Assembly (NCBI RefSeq): GCF_046054155.1
Contig: NZ_JBEQCT010000001.1
Location: forward strand, 496,001 to 560,000
Source of the DNA: Celerinatantimonas yamalensis
GTDB taxonomy: Bacteria > Pseudomonadota > Gammaproteobacteria > Enterobacterales > Celerinatantimonadaceae
DNA: 64,000 nt
Direction: 5' to 3'
The notes beneath the pieces were generated by a model, which was not told the origin of the DNA, ran no database searches, and saw only the letters and a list, made by a program, of their open reading frames with translations. This document shows, piece by piece, positions 1 to 8,829 of the stretch. Numbering within the stretch: position 1 is the first letter of the stretch; every line of letters starts with the position of its first letter. The position numbers and the translations under genes are program-made.

Positions 1-18
1 CCCGTTTTGTTTGTTTTG

Positions 19-1245
19 CTAGCTGAGTTGACGGGTGATAAGTTCCATAAGTAACTCGCCATCAAGCATTGCGCGTTTAATTAGAGCCAGCCCGCCTATC
101 GTAGGATGGTTTTGAAAATGAGCCGCTCTCAGCTCAAGTTGTTGATAAAAAGTGGGTAGTGTCTGCTGAGCTAATACTTTTCTTAATTCTGCAAATAAGA
201 GATCACCAGATTGACAAATTTCCCCCGACAATAAGATGACTTGGGGATTGAGCAGATTAACGACCGAAGCGAGCGTTTTGCCTAGCGCCTGCACGGCGTG
301 CTTGACTAGACGTTCACACAGATCATCACCTTCAGCGGCTAATTGATAGATATGCTCAATAGGATCATCGGCTATCAATCGACTACTCACGCCTTGTTGA
401 AGAGAGCGATGTGCTTGGCGAAGTATTGCTGGGTTAGAACAGATGGTTTCTAAGCAACCAATGTGGCCACAATGGCAATGTTCACCAAATGGATCCACCT
501 GAATATGACCAATTTCAGCTAAATCGCGCCGGTCGTGCATAAAAACTTGAGCATTCATGATGATCCCAGCACTTGTCCCTGTATGAATGCTGACTAAAAC
601 GCTATCATCGATATTGGTCGCTTGACCAAAATAGTGCTCAGCTAATGCCATGGCTCGCGTATCATTGCCGATAAAAATAGGTAGCTTTAACGCCTCATTG
701 AGATAGGTCTTTAAAGGGACATTGCTTAGCTCATAATAGGGTGCATAACGAATAATTCCGTCACCAGAGGAAACTAATCCAGAAAGGGTCAGTGCTAATG
801 CCATTGGTGCTGAATTTAACGTTTTGATAAACGTTTCTATTAATCCTAGTAACTTAGGCAGCAACTGTGACTCAGGTTGAGCAGGCAGCTGGTAAGCTTG
901 TTTAGCATAGACATAACCTGTTAAGTCATAAACCGCTAAATCGAGATAACCCCGGCCAAGGCGAACACTGATAAACCGAAACGATGTTTCACTCATTAAG
1001 GATGTCGCTCGCCTTCCGCCCGTCGATTGTTGTTGCGCAACCTCTCGGATGAGTTTTGCACTTAACAATTGGCGCGTAATTTTAGTAATGCTTGCGGCTG
1101 CTAGTTGGCTGAGCTCAGCAATTTGGACGCGAGAGATTGGGCCTTGTTGATCAATAAGTCGATAGACTGCAGCGGTGTTGATCTGTTTAACACGTTCAAT
1201 ATTAACAATATTTTTCATATTATAAAGTGATAAGTTGACCGCCAT
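19..1245 (-). CDS. nagC: ROK-family transcriptional repressor NagC
   Basis: NagC senses GlcNAc-6-phosphate and represses amino-sugar genes in enterics and vibrios. The N-terminal winged helix-turn-helix closely matches E. coli NagC (VYRLIDQQGPISR, SITKITRQLL, STGGRRA). The ROK sugar-binding fold follows, with the zinc motif HCHCGHIGCLE. It is the last gene of nagB-nagA-nagC. The listed ATG lies inside the 3' end of nagA. A second in-frame ATG at 1218 directly follows the nagA stop and gives a length closer to known NagC proteins. Neither has a convincing ribosome binding site, so the start is uncertain. The stop lies 18 bases from the left window edge. Its likely target is the palindrome upstream of nagB and nagE. 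Confidence 0.93.
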   Translation of the reverse strand: MAVNLSLYNMKNIVNIERVKQINTAAVYRLIDQQGPISRVQIAELSQLAAASITKITRQLLSAKLIREVAQQQSTGGRRATSLMSETSFRFISVRLGRGYLDLAVYDLTGYVYAKQAYQLPAQPESQLLPKLLGLIETFIKTLNSAPMALALTLSGLVSSGDGIIRYAPYYELSNVPLKTYLNEALKLPIFIGNDTRAMALAEHYFGQATNIDDSVLVSIHTGTSAGIIMNAQVFMHDRRDLAEIGHIQVDPFGEHCHCGHIGCLETICSNPAILRQAHRSLQQGVSSRLIADDPIEHIYQLAAEGDDLCERLVKHAVQALGKTLASVVNLLNPQVILLSGEICQSGDLLFAELRKVLAQQTLPTFYQQLELRAAHFQNHPTIGGLALIKRAMLDGELLMELITRQLS

Positions 1246-2359
1246 TCACCACTGCACTGACTTGGTAATGATCATTCAGAATGACCAAATCAGCATAATA
1301 ATGTTGACGTACTCGGCCAATCATATGATCCATATTTATGGCACGAGCAGGATAGAGTGTTGCCATCCGAAGGGCCTCTAATTGGCTTAGACCAACATTT
1401 TGAACGCAGTGGCGAACTGCTTCATTCATTGTTAATGATGAGCCGCCTAGTGTGCCATCGTCTCCGACACAGAGCCCGTCTTCAACACGAATCGTGCGTC
1501 CGACAAATTCAAATTGCTCAACGTTTGAATTTGCAGCGGCGGTGGCATCAGTCACCAAATAGAGGTGTTCACCGAGTTGACGTTTAGCTATACGAACACT
1601 GGCAAAATCCATATGCAAGCCATCGACAATAATCCCAGCATAGACGTCATCACTGTCAAAAATAGCGCCAAGAACGCCTAAATCACGACCTTTTAAGCCG
1701 CTCATTGCGTTATATATGTGGGTGGCATAACCTGCGCCAGCATTAAAAGCTGCTTTGGTCTTCTCATAACTGCCATTTGAATGACCGACTGACACTCTGA
1801 TGCCGCTGCTTGCCAATTGCTGAATCTGTTCTGGCATCACATTTTCAGGCGCAATAGTTAACATAGCAATCTGCGCGCGATGTTGCAGTAAATGCTCGAT
1901 ATCGGCTTGGGTCAAGGGACGAATAAATGCTTCAGTATGGATACCTTTCTTTGCCTTGGAGATGAAAGGGCCTTCTAAATGAAGTCCTGGCATACGCATT
2001 GGATAACGCTGTTGATACTCTTTGCTAACCGCTAAGGCGTGGTCCATCTCATCACAAGAAGAGGTCACCAGCGTTGGTAAAAAGGTTGTTGTACCACTTC
2101 GAATATTTGCTTGATGCATGATATCCAGTGTTTGCTCACTGATCGCACCGTTAAACATTACTCCGCCACAACCATTGAGCTGTAAATCGATAAATCCAGC
2201 ACTAATTAAACACCCTGAAAAATCATGGACAGGAAGGCTTGGGTCGACCTGCGACTGTTCGACGATGGCATGAATATGCTCACCTTTAATAATGAGCGCA
2301 TGGTTTTCCAGTATTTCTGAACCCGTAAAAATGCGGGCACCTGTGAGTGAGTAACTCAT
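1220..2359 (-). CDS. nagA: N-acetylglucosamine-6-phosphate deacetylase
   Basis: This amidohydrolase-fold enzyme deacetylates GlcNAc-6-P to glucosamine-6-P in the cytoplasm. It has 379 residues, the family's usual length. Expected metal and catalytic residues are visible: HLEGPF around residues 127-132 (Glu129), GHSNGS with His193, His214 in ATHIYNAMSG, and the catalytic Asp271 in VTDATAAA. The start overlaps the nagB stop by 4 bp, so the two are translationally coupled. nagC follows directly. Together they form the degradative arm of GlcNAc use, supplied by the divergent transporter nagE. Confidence 0.97.
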   Translation of the reverse strand: MSYSLTGARIFTGSEILENHALIIKGEHIHAIVEQSQVDPSLPVHDFSGCLISAGFIDLQLNGCGGVMFNGAISEQTLDIMHQANIRSGTTTFLPTLVTSSCDEMDHALAVSKEYQQRYPMRMPGLHLEGPFISKAKKGIHTEAFIRPLTQADIEHLLQHRAQIAMLTIAPENVMPEQIQQLASSGIRVSVGHSNGSYEKTKAAFNAGAGYATHIYNAMSGLKGRDLGVLGAIFDSDDVYAGIIVDGLHMDFASVRIAKRQLGEHLYLVTDATAAANSNVEQFEFVGRTIRVEDGLCVGDDGTLGGSSLTMNEAVRHCVQNVGLSQLEALRMATLYPARAINMDHMIGRVRQHYYADLVILNDHYQVSAVVNGGQLITL

Positions 2360-3165
2360 AATGTAGCCTTGAATGAAGCAATGTTTTCAGCCTCAAGTTG
2401 TTGAAAATATTTAACTGTTTTTACTTTTAATTCATCACGAGCTGGTGCATCACAGACCATCATACACTTAGGGTGTAATTGCATTGCTGAGATCGTCCAC
2501 AAATGATTCACGCATCCCTCGACGGCCGCCTGCAGAGCTTGGGCCTTATGTCCACCATCAACCAACACCAATACCTCTTCAGCATCAAGTACTGTGCCAA
2601 CACCGACGGTTAAAGCCATGTGAGGGACTTCATCAATGCTATCGAAAAAACGGGCATTCGCTTCGCGAGTTTCACGAGTTAACGTTTTGATTCGCGTGCG
2701 AGAGGCTAATGATGAACCTGGCTCATTGAATGCAATATGTCCATCAATTCCAACGCCGCCCATGAACAAGTTAATTTTACCATGTTGACGAATTTTTTCT
2801 TCGTAGTCTTGGCACTCCTGTTCAAGATCTTTAGCATTGCCATTGAGTAAATTGATGTTCTCGAACTGAATATCCACGTGGTCAAAAAAGTTTTCAAACA
2901 TGAAGTGACGATAGCTTTGCGGGTGATCGGCAGGTAGCCCGACATACTCATCCATATTAAATGTGATGACATGCTTAAAACTGATACGGCCTGCTTGATA
3001 AAGACGCACTAACTCTCGGTATGTATTTAAAGGGCTGCTTCCAGTTGGACAACCCAATATAAAAGGGCGTTCCTGGGTAGGGGCAAAGCGATTGATCGAA
3101 TCGACGATGTAATGAGCCGCCCATTGGCCTACTTGCTGTGGTGAGTCGAGAGGAATAAGACGCAT
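2356..3165 (-). CDS. nagB: Glucosamine-6-phosphate deaminase
   Basis: NagB converts glucosamine-6-P to fructose-6-P and ammonia, delivering amino sugar to glycolysis. The 269-residue protein carries the known E. coli catalytic residues at the same numbers: Asp72 in MDEYVGLP, and Asp141, His143 and Glu148 in GIDGHIAFNEPG. The start ATG has a good upstream Shine-Dalgarno (GGAGAT). It is the first gene of nagBAC and is divergent from nagE across 243 bp, which holds a strong palindrome. The arrangement matches the enterobacterial nagE/nagBAC locus, where NagC represses both directions. Confidence 0.97.
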   Translation of the reverse strand: MRLIPLDSPQQVGQWAAHYIVDSINRFAPTQERPFILGCPTGSSPLNTYRELVRLYQAGRISFKHVITFNMDEYVGLPADHPQSYRHFMFENFFDHVDIQFENINLLNGNAKDLEQECQDYEEKIRQHGKINLFMGGVGIDGHIAFNEPGSSLASRTRIKTLTRETREANARFFDSIDEVPHMALTVGVGTVLDAEEVLVLVDGGHKAQALQAAVEGCVNHLWTISAMQLHPKCMMVCDAPARDELKVKTVKYFQQLEAENIASFKATL

Positions 3166-3211
3166 ATATTATATCTCCAGTCATGAGTATTTATTAAACA
3201 TCTATCATAAC

Positions 3212-3238
3212 AACTTATTTTTCGTTTAAAAATAAGTT
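3212..3238. promoter_or_regulatory. Perfect palindrome between nagB and nagE, candidate NagC operator
   Basis: Two perfect 11-bp inverted arms, AACTTATTTTT and AAAAATAAGTT, flank the 5-bp centre CGTTT. The TTATTT...AAATAA form with a CG near the centre resembles operators of ROK repressors (NagC, Mlc). The site is about 47 bp upstream of the nagB start. A second, shorter inverted repeat (ACATCT-GAAT-AGATGT, 3302-3317) lies nearer nagE. In E. coli NagC bridges two operators across this divergent region. That the same happens here is inference. Confidence 0.6.
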
Positions 3239-3408
3239 TTATTAAATATAGTTCATATGCTATAAAAATAGCGAATTGACGCATATTTGATGACTTTTTA
3301 GACATCTGAATAGATGTTGTGTCATTAAAAATTTACAAAAAAAATTAAGTTCCACTGTCTCGCCGACAGATCTTAAGCAACACAATTGATAACACAGGAG
3401 TATTTTCA

Positions 3409-4797
3409 TTGAATATATTAGGTTCATGTCAAAAGCTAGGACGTGCTTTGATGTTGCCCATTGCGGTGATGCCAGTTGCTGCTTTGTTGCTGCGTATTGG
3501 TCAACCTGATTTGGCAAACATAGCCTTCATGGCTCAGGCGGGTAATGCGATTTTTGGTCATCTCGCTTTACTCTTTGCTATCGGGGTTGCGGTTGGTTTG
3601 TCCCGTGATAATGCCGGTGCTGCAGGACTTGCAGGGGCGGTATCTTACCTTGTTCTTACCGAATCACTTAAAACACTTAATGCTGATCTGAACCTCCAAG
3701 TGTTAGGTGGGATTATCTCAGGTATCGTCGCTGGGCTTAGTTATAACCGCTTTTTTAATATTAAATTGCCCGAATTTTTGGGATTTTTTGGTGGCAAGCG
3801 ATTTGTCCCAATTTTTTCTGGGATTATGAGCTTACTTTTAGCTTTGTTGTTCAGTGTTATTTGGCCTCCGATTCAAGTTGCGATTAATTCGCTAGGTAAC
3901 TGGATGGTACATGCGGGCGATATCGGTGGATTTGTATTTGGCTTCTTAAACCGGTTGTTGTTGCCATTTGGTCTTCACCATATTTTAAACACTACCGCAT
4001 GGTTTGTGTTTGGCCAATATGAACATCTCGATGCGGCGGGTAAAATGGTCACTGCAACGGGCGATTTAAATCGCTTTTTTGCGGGTGATCCGAATGCTGG
4101 GTTATTTATGACTGGGTTTTATCCGGTCATGATGTTTGGTCTTCCAGCTGCCGCAGCCGCTATGTATACCACCGCTAAATCAGAAAATCGCCGAAAAGTG
4201 GCGGGGTTATTGTTTGGTGTCGCATTAACTTCATTTTTAACTGGGATTACCGAACCGATTGAGTTCATGTTTATGTTCTTGGCACCTGGCTTATATCTCA
4301 TTCATGCGATTTTAACGGGGTGTTCATTAGCGCTTTGTGCCGCCCTTGGAATCCATGATGGATTCGGTTTCTCTGCTGGGCTATTTGACTATGTGTTGAA
4401 CTGGGGGCTTGCAACTAAGCCGGTATTGTTATTACCCATTGGCGCTGCTTATGCCGTGATCTACTATGTCTTGTTTGTTTTTGTGATCCGTAAGTTTGAT
4501 CTCAAAACGCCGGGGCGTGAAGATGATGAGTCATCTAGTGGTGATCATGTCGCTGTGGTAAGCGGTGATATTGCTCAAGGTTATTTAGACGCACTAGGCG
4601 GAGCGGCTAACTTAGTCAGTATTGATGCCTGTATTACGCGTTTACGTCTAGAAATGGTTGATCGTAGTAAGGTTGATGAGGCGGCGCTTAAATTGCTTGG
4701 CGCTAAAGGTGTGGTGAAATTAGGCGATCAAAACTTGCAGGTCGTGATTGGGCCTCAAGCTGAAATTATTGCCGATGAGCTAAAATCACTTAAATAG
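3409..4797 (+). CDS. nagE: PTS N-acetylglucosamine-specific EIICB component
   Basis: Inner-membrane phosphotransferase permease that imports and phosphorylates GlcNAc. The EIIC membrane domain covers about residues 1-370 (GITEPIEFMFMFLAP is characteristic). A linker and an EIIB domain follow, with the phosphorylated Cys408 in DACITRLRLE. The protein ends there at 462 residues. E. coli NagE (about 648) carries a further EIIA domain, so this transporter must borrow a separate glucose-type EIIA (Crr). The start is TTG, supported by CAGGAG eight bases upstream; no ATG fits the conserved N-terminus. It is divergent from nagBAC and followed by a terminator. Confidence 0.94.
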   Translation: MNILGSCQKLGRALMLPIAVMPVAALLLRIGQPDLANIAFMAQAGNAIFGHLALLFAIGVAVGLSRDNAGAAGLAGAVSYLVLTESLKTLNADLNLQVLGGIISGIVAGLSYNRFFNIKLPEFLGFFGGKRFVPIFSGIMSLLLALLFSVIWPPIQVAINSLGNWMVHAGDIGGFVFGFLNRLLLPFGLHHILNTTAWFVFGQYEHLDAAGKMVTATGDLNRFFAGDPNAGLFMTGFYPVMMFGLPAAAAAMYTTAKSENRRKVAGLLFGVALTSFLTGITEPIEFMFMFLAPGLYLIHAILTGCSLALCAALGIHDGFGFSAGLFDYVLNWGLATKPVLLLPIGAAYAVIYYVLFVFVIRKFDLKTPGREDDESSSGDHVAVVSGDIAQGYLDALGGAANLVSIDACITRLRLEMVDRSKVDEAALKLLGAKGVVKLGDQNLQVVIGPQAEIIADELKSLK

Positions 4798-4828
4798 TAT
4801 GCGTTATGGATATGTCTGAATAGATAAG

Positions 4829-4853
4829 GCGGCTCTATTAAGAGCCGCTTTTG
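4829..4853 (+). terminator. Rho-independent terminator after nagE
   Basis: Eight-bp stem GCGGCTCT/AGAGCCGC with loop ATTA, followed by TTTTG. It lies 31 bp downstream of the nagE stop and separates nagE from glnS. Confidence 0.85.
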
Positions 4854-4999
4854 TCTATTTGATAGTCGAATAAATCACCAAATTGACCAGCAACCCTTCA
4901 GTTAATTCACTAGAGTGCTTTCAGGGCTTGTAGTTCTCTTTGAGATTAGCGATGATATTCGGCTATTCGAGGATGAATAAACACTATAGGTGAACAGCG

Positions 5000-6667
5000 A
5001 TGAGTGAGGCAGTATCACGGCCGAGCAATTTTATCCGTCAGATTATTGATGATGATTTGAAGGCTGGCCGACATACGACGATCCATACTCGGTTCCCACC
5101 GGAACCAAACGGCTTTTTACATATTGGCCATGCCAAGTCGATATGTCTTAACTTTGGGGTAGCTCAAGATTATCAAGGGCAATGTAATTTACGCTTTGAT
5201 GATACCAATCCTGAAAAGGAAAATATCGATTATGTGAAGTCGATTCAAGATGATGTGAAATGGCTTGGATTCCAATGGAGTGGTGATATTCGCTATTCGT
5301 CCAACTATTTTGATCAGTTGTATCAATTTGCCGTTGAACTCATTGAACAAGGCAATGCATATGTCGACTTTTTAACCCCAGAAGAGATTCGTCAATATCG
5401 CGGGACACTGACTGAAGCGGGTAAGCCAAGTCCATATCGAGATACCTCGGTTACGGATAACTTAGCTGCGTTTGAGAAAATGCGTAGTGGTGAATATGCT
5501 GAAAGCAGTGCATGTCTGCGCGCTAAAATTGATATGGGGTCTCCATTTATGGTACTGCGTGATCCAGTTTTATATCGGATCCGTTTTGCCCACCATCATC
5601 AAAGTGGCGATAAATGGTGTATCTATCCGATGTACGACTTCACTCATTGTATTTCAGATGCGCTGGAAGGTATCACTCATTCGCTGTGTACATTAGAGTT
5701 TCAAGATAACCGTCGATTGTATGATTGGGTATTGGATAACTTGGCGATTGACTGGCAACCTCGTCCTCATCAATATGAATTTTCACGGTTAAATTTAGAA
5801 TACACCGTGACTTCTAAGCGTAAATTGAATTTGTTGGTGGCTGATCATTACGTTAACGGTTGGGATGATCCACGGATGCCAACTCTTGCTGGTATGCGTC
5901 GACGTGGGTATAGCGCATTTTCAATTCGTGATTTTTGCCAGCGTATTGGTGTTACAAAGCAAGAAAACATGGTTGAAATGGCTATGCTTGAAGCGTGTGT
6001 TCGGGAAGATTTGAATACTCATGCACCGCGAGCAATGGCGGTATTGGATCCCGTTCGTTTAGTGATTGAAAATTATCCAAGCGATCAGCAAGAGTTGATC
6101 CAAGCGCCCGTACATCCGCAAAATGAAGAAATGGGTGTCCGTGATGTCACTTTTTCTAAAGAACTTTGGATTGAACGTGAAGATTTCCGTGAAGAAGCGA
6201 ACAAAAAATACAAACGTTTAGTACTCGGTAAAGAAGTCCGTCTACGTAATGCTTATGTAGTTAAAGCTGAGCGGGTAGAAAAAGATGAACAGGGTCAAAT
6301 AACAACTATTTATTGTAGTTATGACCCAGAGACATTAGGCAATTCACCGGAAGGTCGCAAAGTGAAAGGGGTTATTCATTGGGTGAGCATAGCCACTGCG
6401 TTACCCGCTGAATTTCGTATTTATGATCGTCTCTTTAAGGTGGCCAATCCAGCAGCGGAAGAAGATTTCGTTGCAGCCATTAATCCTGAATCATTGACAA
6501 TTCAACATGGGTTTGTTGAAGCTGGCCTCACACAGGCTATTGTGGGACAAGGGTATCAGTTTGAGCGTCAAGGATACTTTTGCGCAGATCTTGACTCCAA
6601 GGCAACAAGTTTAGTCTTTAACCGGACAGTCGGTCTGCGCGATACGTGGGCTAACGCTGGCGAATAG
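5000..6667 (+). CDS. glnS: Glutaminyl-tRNA synthetase
   Basis: Class I aminoacyl-tRNA synthetase that charges tRNA-Gln. The 555 residues match the E. coli enzyme (about 554) along the whole length. The HIGH signature is at residues 41-44 in FPPEPNGFLHIGHAKS. The KMSKS-type loop is TVTSKRKLN near residue 270; the family usually has VMSKRK there. The C-terminal anticodon-binding beta-barrels are intact (RVEKDEQG, GVIHWVS). The start has AGGTGA seven bases upstream. Adjacency to nagE is conserved with E. coli, but a terminator on each side suggests independent transcription. Confidence 0.98.
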   Translation: MSEAVSRPSNFIRQIIDDDLKAGRHTTIHTRFPPEPNGFLHIGHAKSICLNFGVAQDYQGQCNLRFDDTNPEKENIDYVKSIQDDVKWLGFQWSGDIRYSSNYFDQLYQFAVELIEQGNAYVDFLTPEEIRQYRGTLTEAGKPSPYRDTSVTDNLAAFEKMRSGEYAESSACLRAKIDMGSPFMVLRDPVLYRIRFAHHHQSGDKWCIYPMYDFTHCISDALEGITHSLCTLEFQDNRRLYDWVLDNLAIDWQPRPHQYEFSRLNLEYTVTSKRKLNLLVADHYVNGWDDPRMPTLAGMRRRGYSAFSIRDFCQRIGVTKQENMVEMAMLEACVREDLNTHAPRAMAVLDPVRLVIENYPSDQQELIQAPVHPQNEEMGVRDVTFSKELWIEREDFREEANKKYKRLVLGKEVRLRNAYVVKAERVEKDEQGQITTIYCSYDPETLGNSPEGRKVKGVIHWVSIATALPAEFRIYDRLFKVANPAAEEDFVAAINPESLTIQHGFVEAGLTQAIVGQGYQFERQGYFCADLDSKATSLVFNRTVGLRDTWANAGE

Positions 6668-6697
6668 GTAAGCGAGAAGCAATGGTTAGGCGATATA

Positions 6698-6724
6698 AAG
6701 GCACCGTCGAGGTGCCTTTTGTTT
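6698..6724 (+). terminator. Rho-independent terminator after glnS
   Basis: Eight-bp stem AAGGCACC/GGTGCCTT with loop GTCGA, followed by TTGTTTT. It lies 30 bp after the glnS stop. Confidence 0.88.
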
Positions 6725-6751
6725 TGATATGACACAATAACTATCAAGCGA

Positions 6752-6795
6752 ATCAATGTTCTTTTTTGAATAATGATTCAAAAAGGAACATTGAT
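6752..6795. repeat. Long 20-bp inverted repeat upstream of msrA
   Basis: Arms 6752-6771 and 6776-6795 pair over 20 positions with one mismatch (T opposite G), around the 4-base loop AATG. The arm begins ATCAATGTTC and ends TTTTTTGAAT. The stem is AT-rich and no T-tract follows on either strand, so it is not a standard terminator. It is separate from the glnS terminator and lies about 80 bp before the msrA start. Confidence 0.75.
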
Positions 6796-6876
6796 ATTGA
6801 CTCATTTATAGAGTTATAAGCTATGATAACGCAACTGAGTTTAAGAAAGTTCAGCGAAATCGCTAGAGGAGGCACA

Positions 6877-7515
6877 GTGGTTGATAAATCTGTAATGGTG
6901 AAACCTGAAGAGGCCCTAGTAGGGCGTGAAGAACAGATGATGGTTTCAGGCGAACACTTTGTTCACCATACGTCCTATTTAAGACCATTTGATAAGTCGA
7001 TGGAAGTCGTTTATTTCGGCTTAGGGTGTTTTTGGGGAGCCGAACGGCTATTTTGGCAACAGCATGGGGTTGTGGCGACAGCGGTCGGTTATGCGGGCGG
7101 ATACACTCCCAACCCAACCTATGAAGAAGTATGCACGGGTCATACAGGTCATGCTGAAGTCGTATTAGTCGTTTTTGATCCCGTTAGCACTAGCTATGAA
7201 CGTTTATTGAAGGTGTTTTTTGAAAGTCATGATCCGACCCAAGGTATGCGTCAAGGTGGTGATATTGGTACTCAGTATCGGTCTTTGCTTCTGACAACTA
7301 ATCCTTATCAACATCGTATTGCAGAGCGAGCCTTAGAAAATTATCAGCAAGCTTTAATTCAAGGCGGGCAATCGATGATTACGACCGAAATCCTTCCAGC
7401 CGATGAATTTTATTATGCAGAAGAGTATCACCAACAATATCTCGCGAAAAATCCAGAAGGATATTGTGGGATAGGGGGAACAGGTATCTGTATGCCCCCG
7501 ATGTTGCAGAGTTAA
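6877..7515 (+). CDS. msrA: Peptide methionine-S-sulfoxide reductase
   Basis: MsrA reduces the S form of methionine sulfoxide in proteins, with thioredoxin as the usual donor. The catalytic cysteine is in GLGCFWGAERLFW; substrate-pocket segments AVGYAGG, GHTGHAEVV and YHQQYL follow. I place the start at GTG 6877 because AGGAGG ends four bases upstream and the product is then 212 residues, the length of E. coli MsrA. A longer in-frame ATG at 6823 exists but has no clear ribosome site, and its extra residues translate the AGGAGG itself. The C-terminal segment contains a Cys in GYCGIGGTGICMPP that could serve as a resolving residue. Confidence 0.95.
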   Translation: MVDKSVMVKPEEALVGREEQMMVSGEHFVHHTSYLRPFDKSMEVVYFGLGCFWGAERLFWQQHGVVATAVGYAGGYTPNPTYEEVCTGHTGHAEVVLVVFDPVSTSYERLLKVFFESHDPTQGMRQGGDIGTQYRSLLLTTNPYQHRIAERALENYQQALIQGGQSMITTEILPADEFYYAEEYHQQYLAKNPEGYCGIGGTGICMPPMLQS

Positions 7516-7537
7516 TCATTTCGGTTCATTTTATTGT

Positions 7538-7570
7538 AAAAAGCCAGTGTGCTTATCCACTGGCTTTTTT
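7538..7570. terminator. Bidirectional terminator between msrA and ycbL
   Basis: Eight-bp stem AGCCAGTG/CACTGGCT flanked by AAAA on the left and TTTTT on the right. Both convergent genes can end here. Confidence 0.87.
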
Positions 7571-7575
7571 ATATT

Positions 7576-8205
7576 TTACTGAATAAATGGGTTATGAGCA
7601 CGCTCATCGCCGATTGTAGATGTGGGACCATGTCCGGGAATAAATAGGTAATCGTCATCAAGGACAAGTAATTCTTTGCGAATGGATTGGATCAAGTCTT
7701 CAAAACTTCCTTTGGGAAAATCGGTGCGGCCAATAGAACGATGAAATAAGACATCACCCACCCATGCAAGGTGCTGTTGATGGTCGATAAAAACGACATG
7801 TCCAGGCGTGTGGCCAGCACAAACCCGCACGTCGAGTTCAACCAAACCGATAGTGACTTTTTCGCCTTGCGATAACCATTTGTCAGGTATAAATGTCGCG
7901 ACAGGCTCAAAGCCAAACATCTGACATTGTTGCTGAAGATTATCAAACCAAAATTTGTCAGCTAAGTGTGGGCCCCAAATTGGGACATTGTAGTGTTGAG
8001 CTAACACCTTCGCGACACCAACATGGTCTAAATGGCCATGGGTGAGTAAGATGTAAGTCAATTCAACGTTTTGGTTTTTGACGGCGGCGATCAGCTTGTC
8101 GGCATCCCCACCTGGATCAATAAGTGCGGCCTGACGAGTTTTATCACACCAAATTAATGAACAATTTTGAGCAAAGGGTGTTACGGGAATTATTTGATAA
8201 GACAT
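7576..8205 (-). CDS. ycbL: Metallo-beta-lactamase fold hydrolase, YcbL family
   Basis: YcbL is a small glyoxalase II-like metallohydrolase; in Salmonella it has type II glyoxalase activity. The metal motif HxHxDH is present as THGHLDHVG. Further metal ligands are AGHTPGHV, the Asp in VGDVLFHRSIGRTDF, and the C-terminal PGHGPTSTIGDE. The chosen start is the ATG beginning MSYQIIPVTPF, which aligns with E. coli YcbL; an ATG two codons earlier is also open. The gene is transcribed away from the tRNA cluster and converges with msrA. Confidence 0.9.
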   Translation of the reverse strand: MSYQIIPVTPFAQNCSLIWCDKTRQAALIDPGGDADKLIAAVKNQNVELTYILLTHGHLDHVGVAKVLAQHYNVPIWGPHLADKFWFDNLQQQCQMFGFEPVATFIPDKWLSQGEKVTIGLVELDVRVCAGHTPGHVVFIDHQQHLAWVGDVLFHRSIGRTDFPKGSFEDLIQSIRKELLVLDDDYLFIPGHGPTSTIGDERAHNPFIQ

Positions 8206-8294
8206 AATCACATTATTTCAAATAGCTAATAGTGATTAGTGTACCTGATGGAGAGAGAAGTCCCAATGACTTAAGAAAGCAATTGATAATGAAT

Positions 8295-8371
<77 letters not shown>

Positions 8372-8396
8372 ACAATAAATGATTGATACTTGTTGT

Positions 8397-8473
<77 letters not shown>

Positions 8474-8496
8474 ACAGATATACTAGATGATTCAAT

Positions 8497-8573
<77 letters not shown>

Positions 8574-8591
8574 ACAACTGAACTATCGAAT

Positions 8592-8668
<77 letters not shown>

Positions 8669-8681
8669 TCCGATGAAGCGC

Positions 8682-8710
8682 ATAATAGGGAAGATGGTTT
8701 TTAAATGCAA
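8682..8710 (-). promoter_or_regulatory. Promoter of the initiator tRNA operon
   Basis: On the minus strand TTGCAT (-35) and TATTAT (-10) are separated by exactly 17 bp. A GC-containing discriminator (GCGC) follows the -10, as expected for growth-rate-controlled stable RNA promoters. The tRNA 5' end follows almost at once. Confidence 0.75.
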
Positions 8711-8829
8711 GAGGAATTCCAATATTTCAATTTAACCGCTTATTTTACGATCAATTTTGGAAAAACTACGGTTAAAGCGCAAAGCGAGCTATAATAGCTC
8801 CCTATTTTTGAGTAAAGATTTGAGAGCAT

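Noticed and set aside
6823..6876. ATG start for msrA 18 codons upstream
   Set aside because: The extension encodes the AGGAGG ribosome site of the GTG start, which yields the standard 212 residues.
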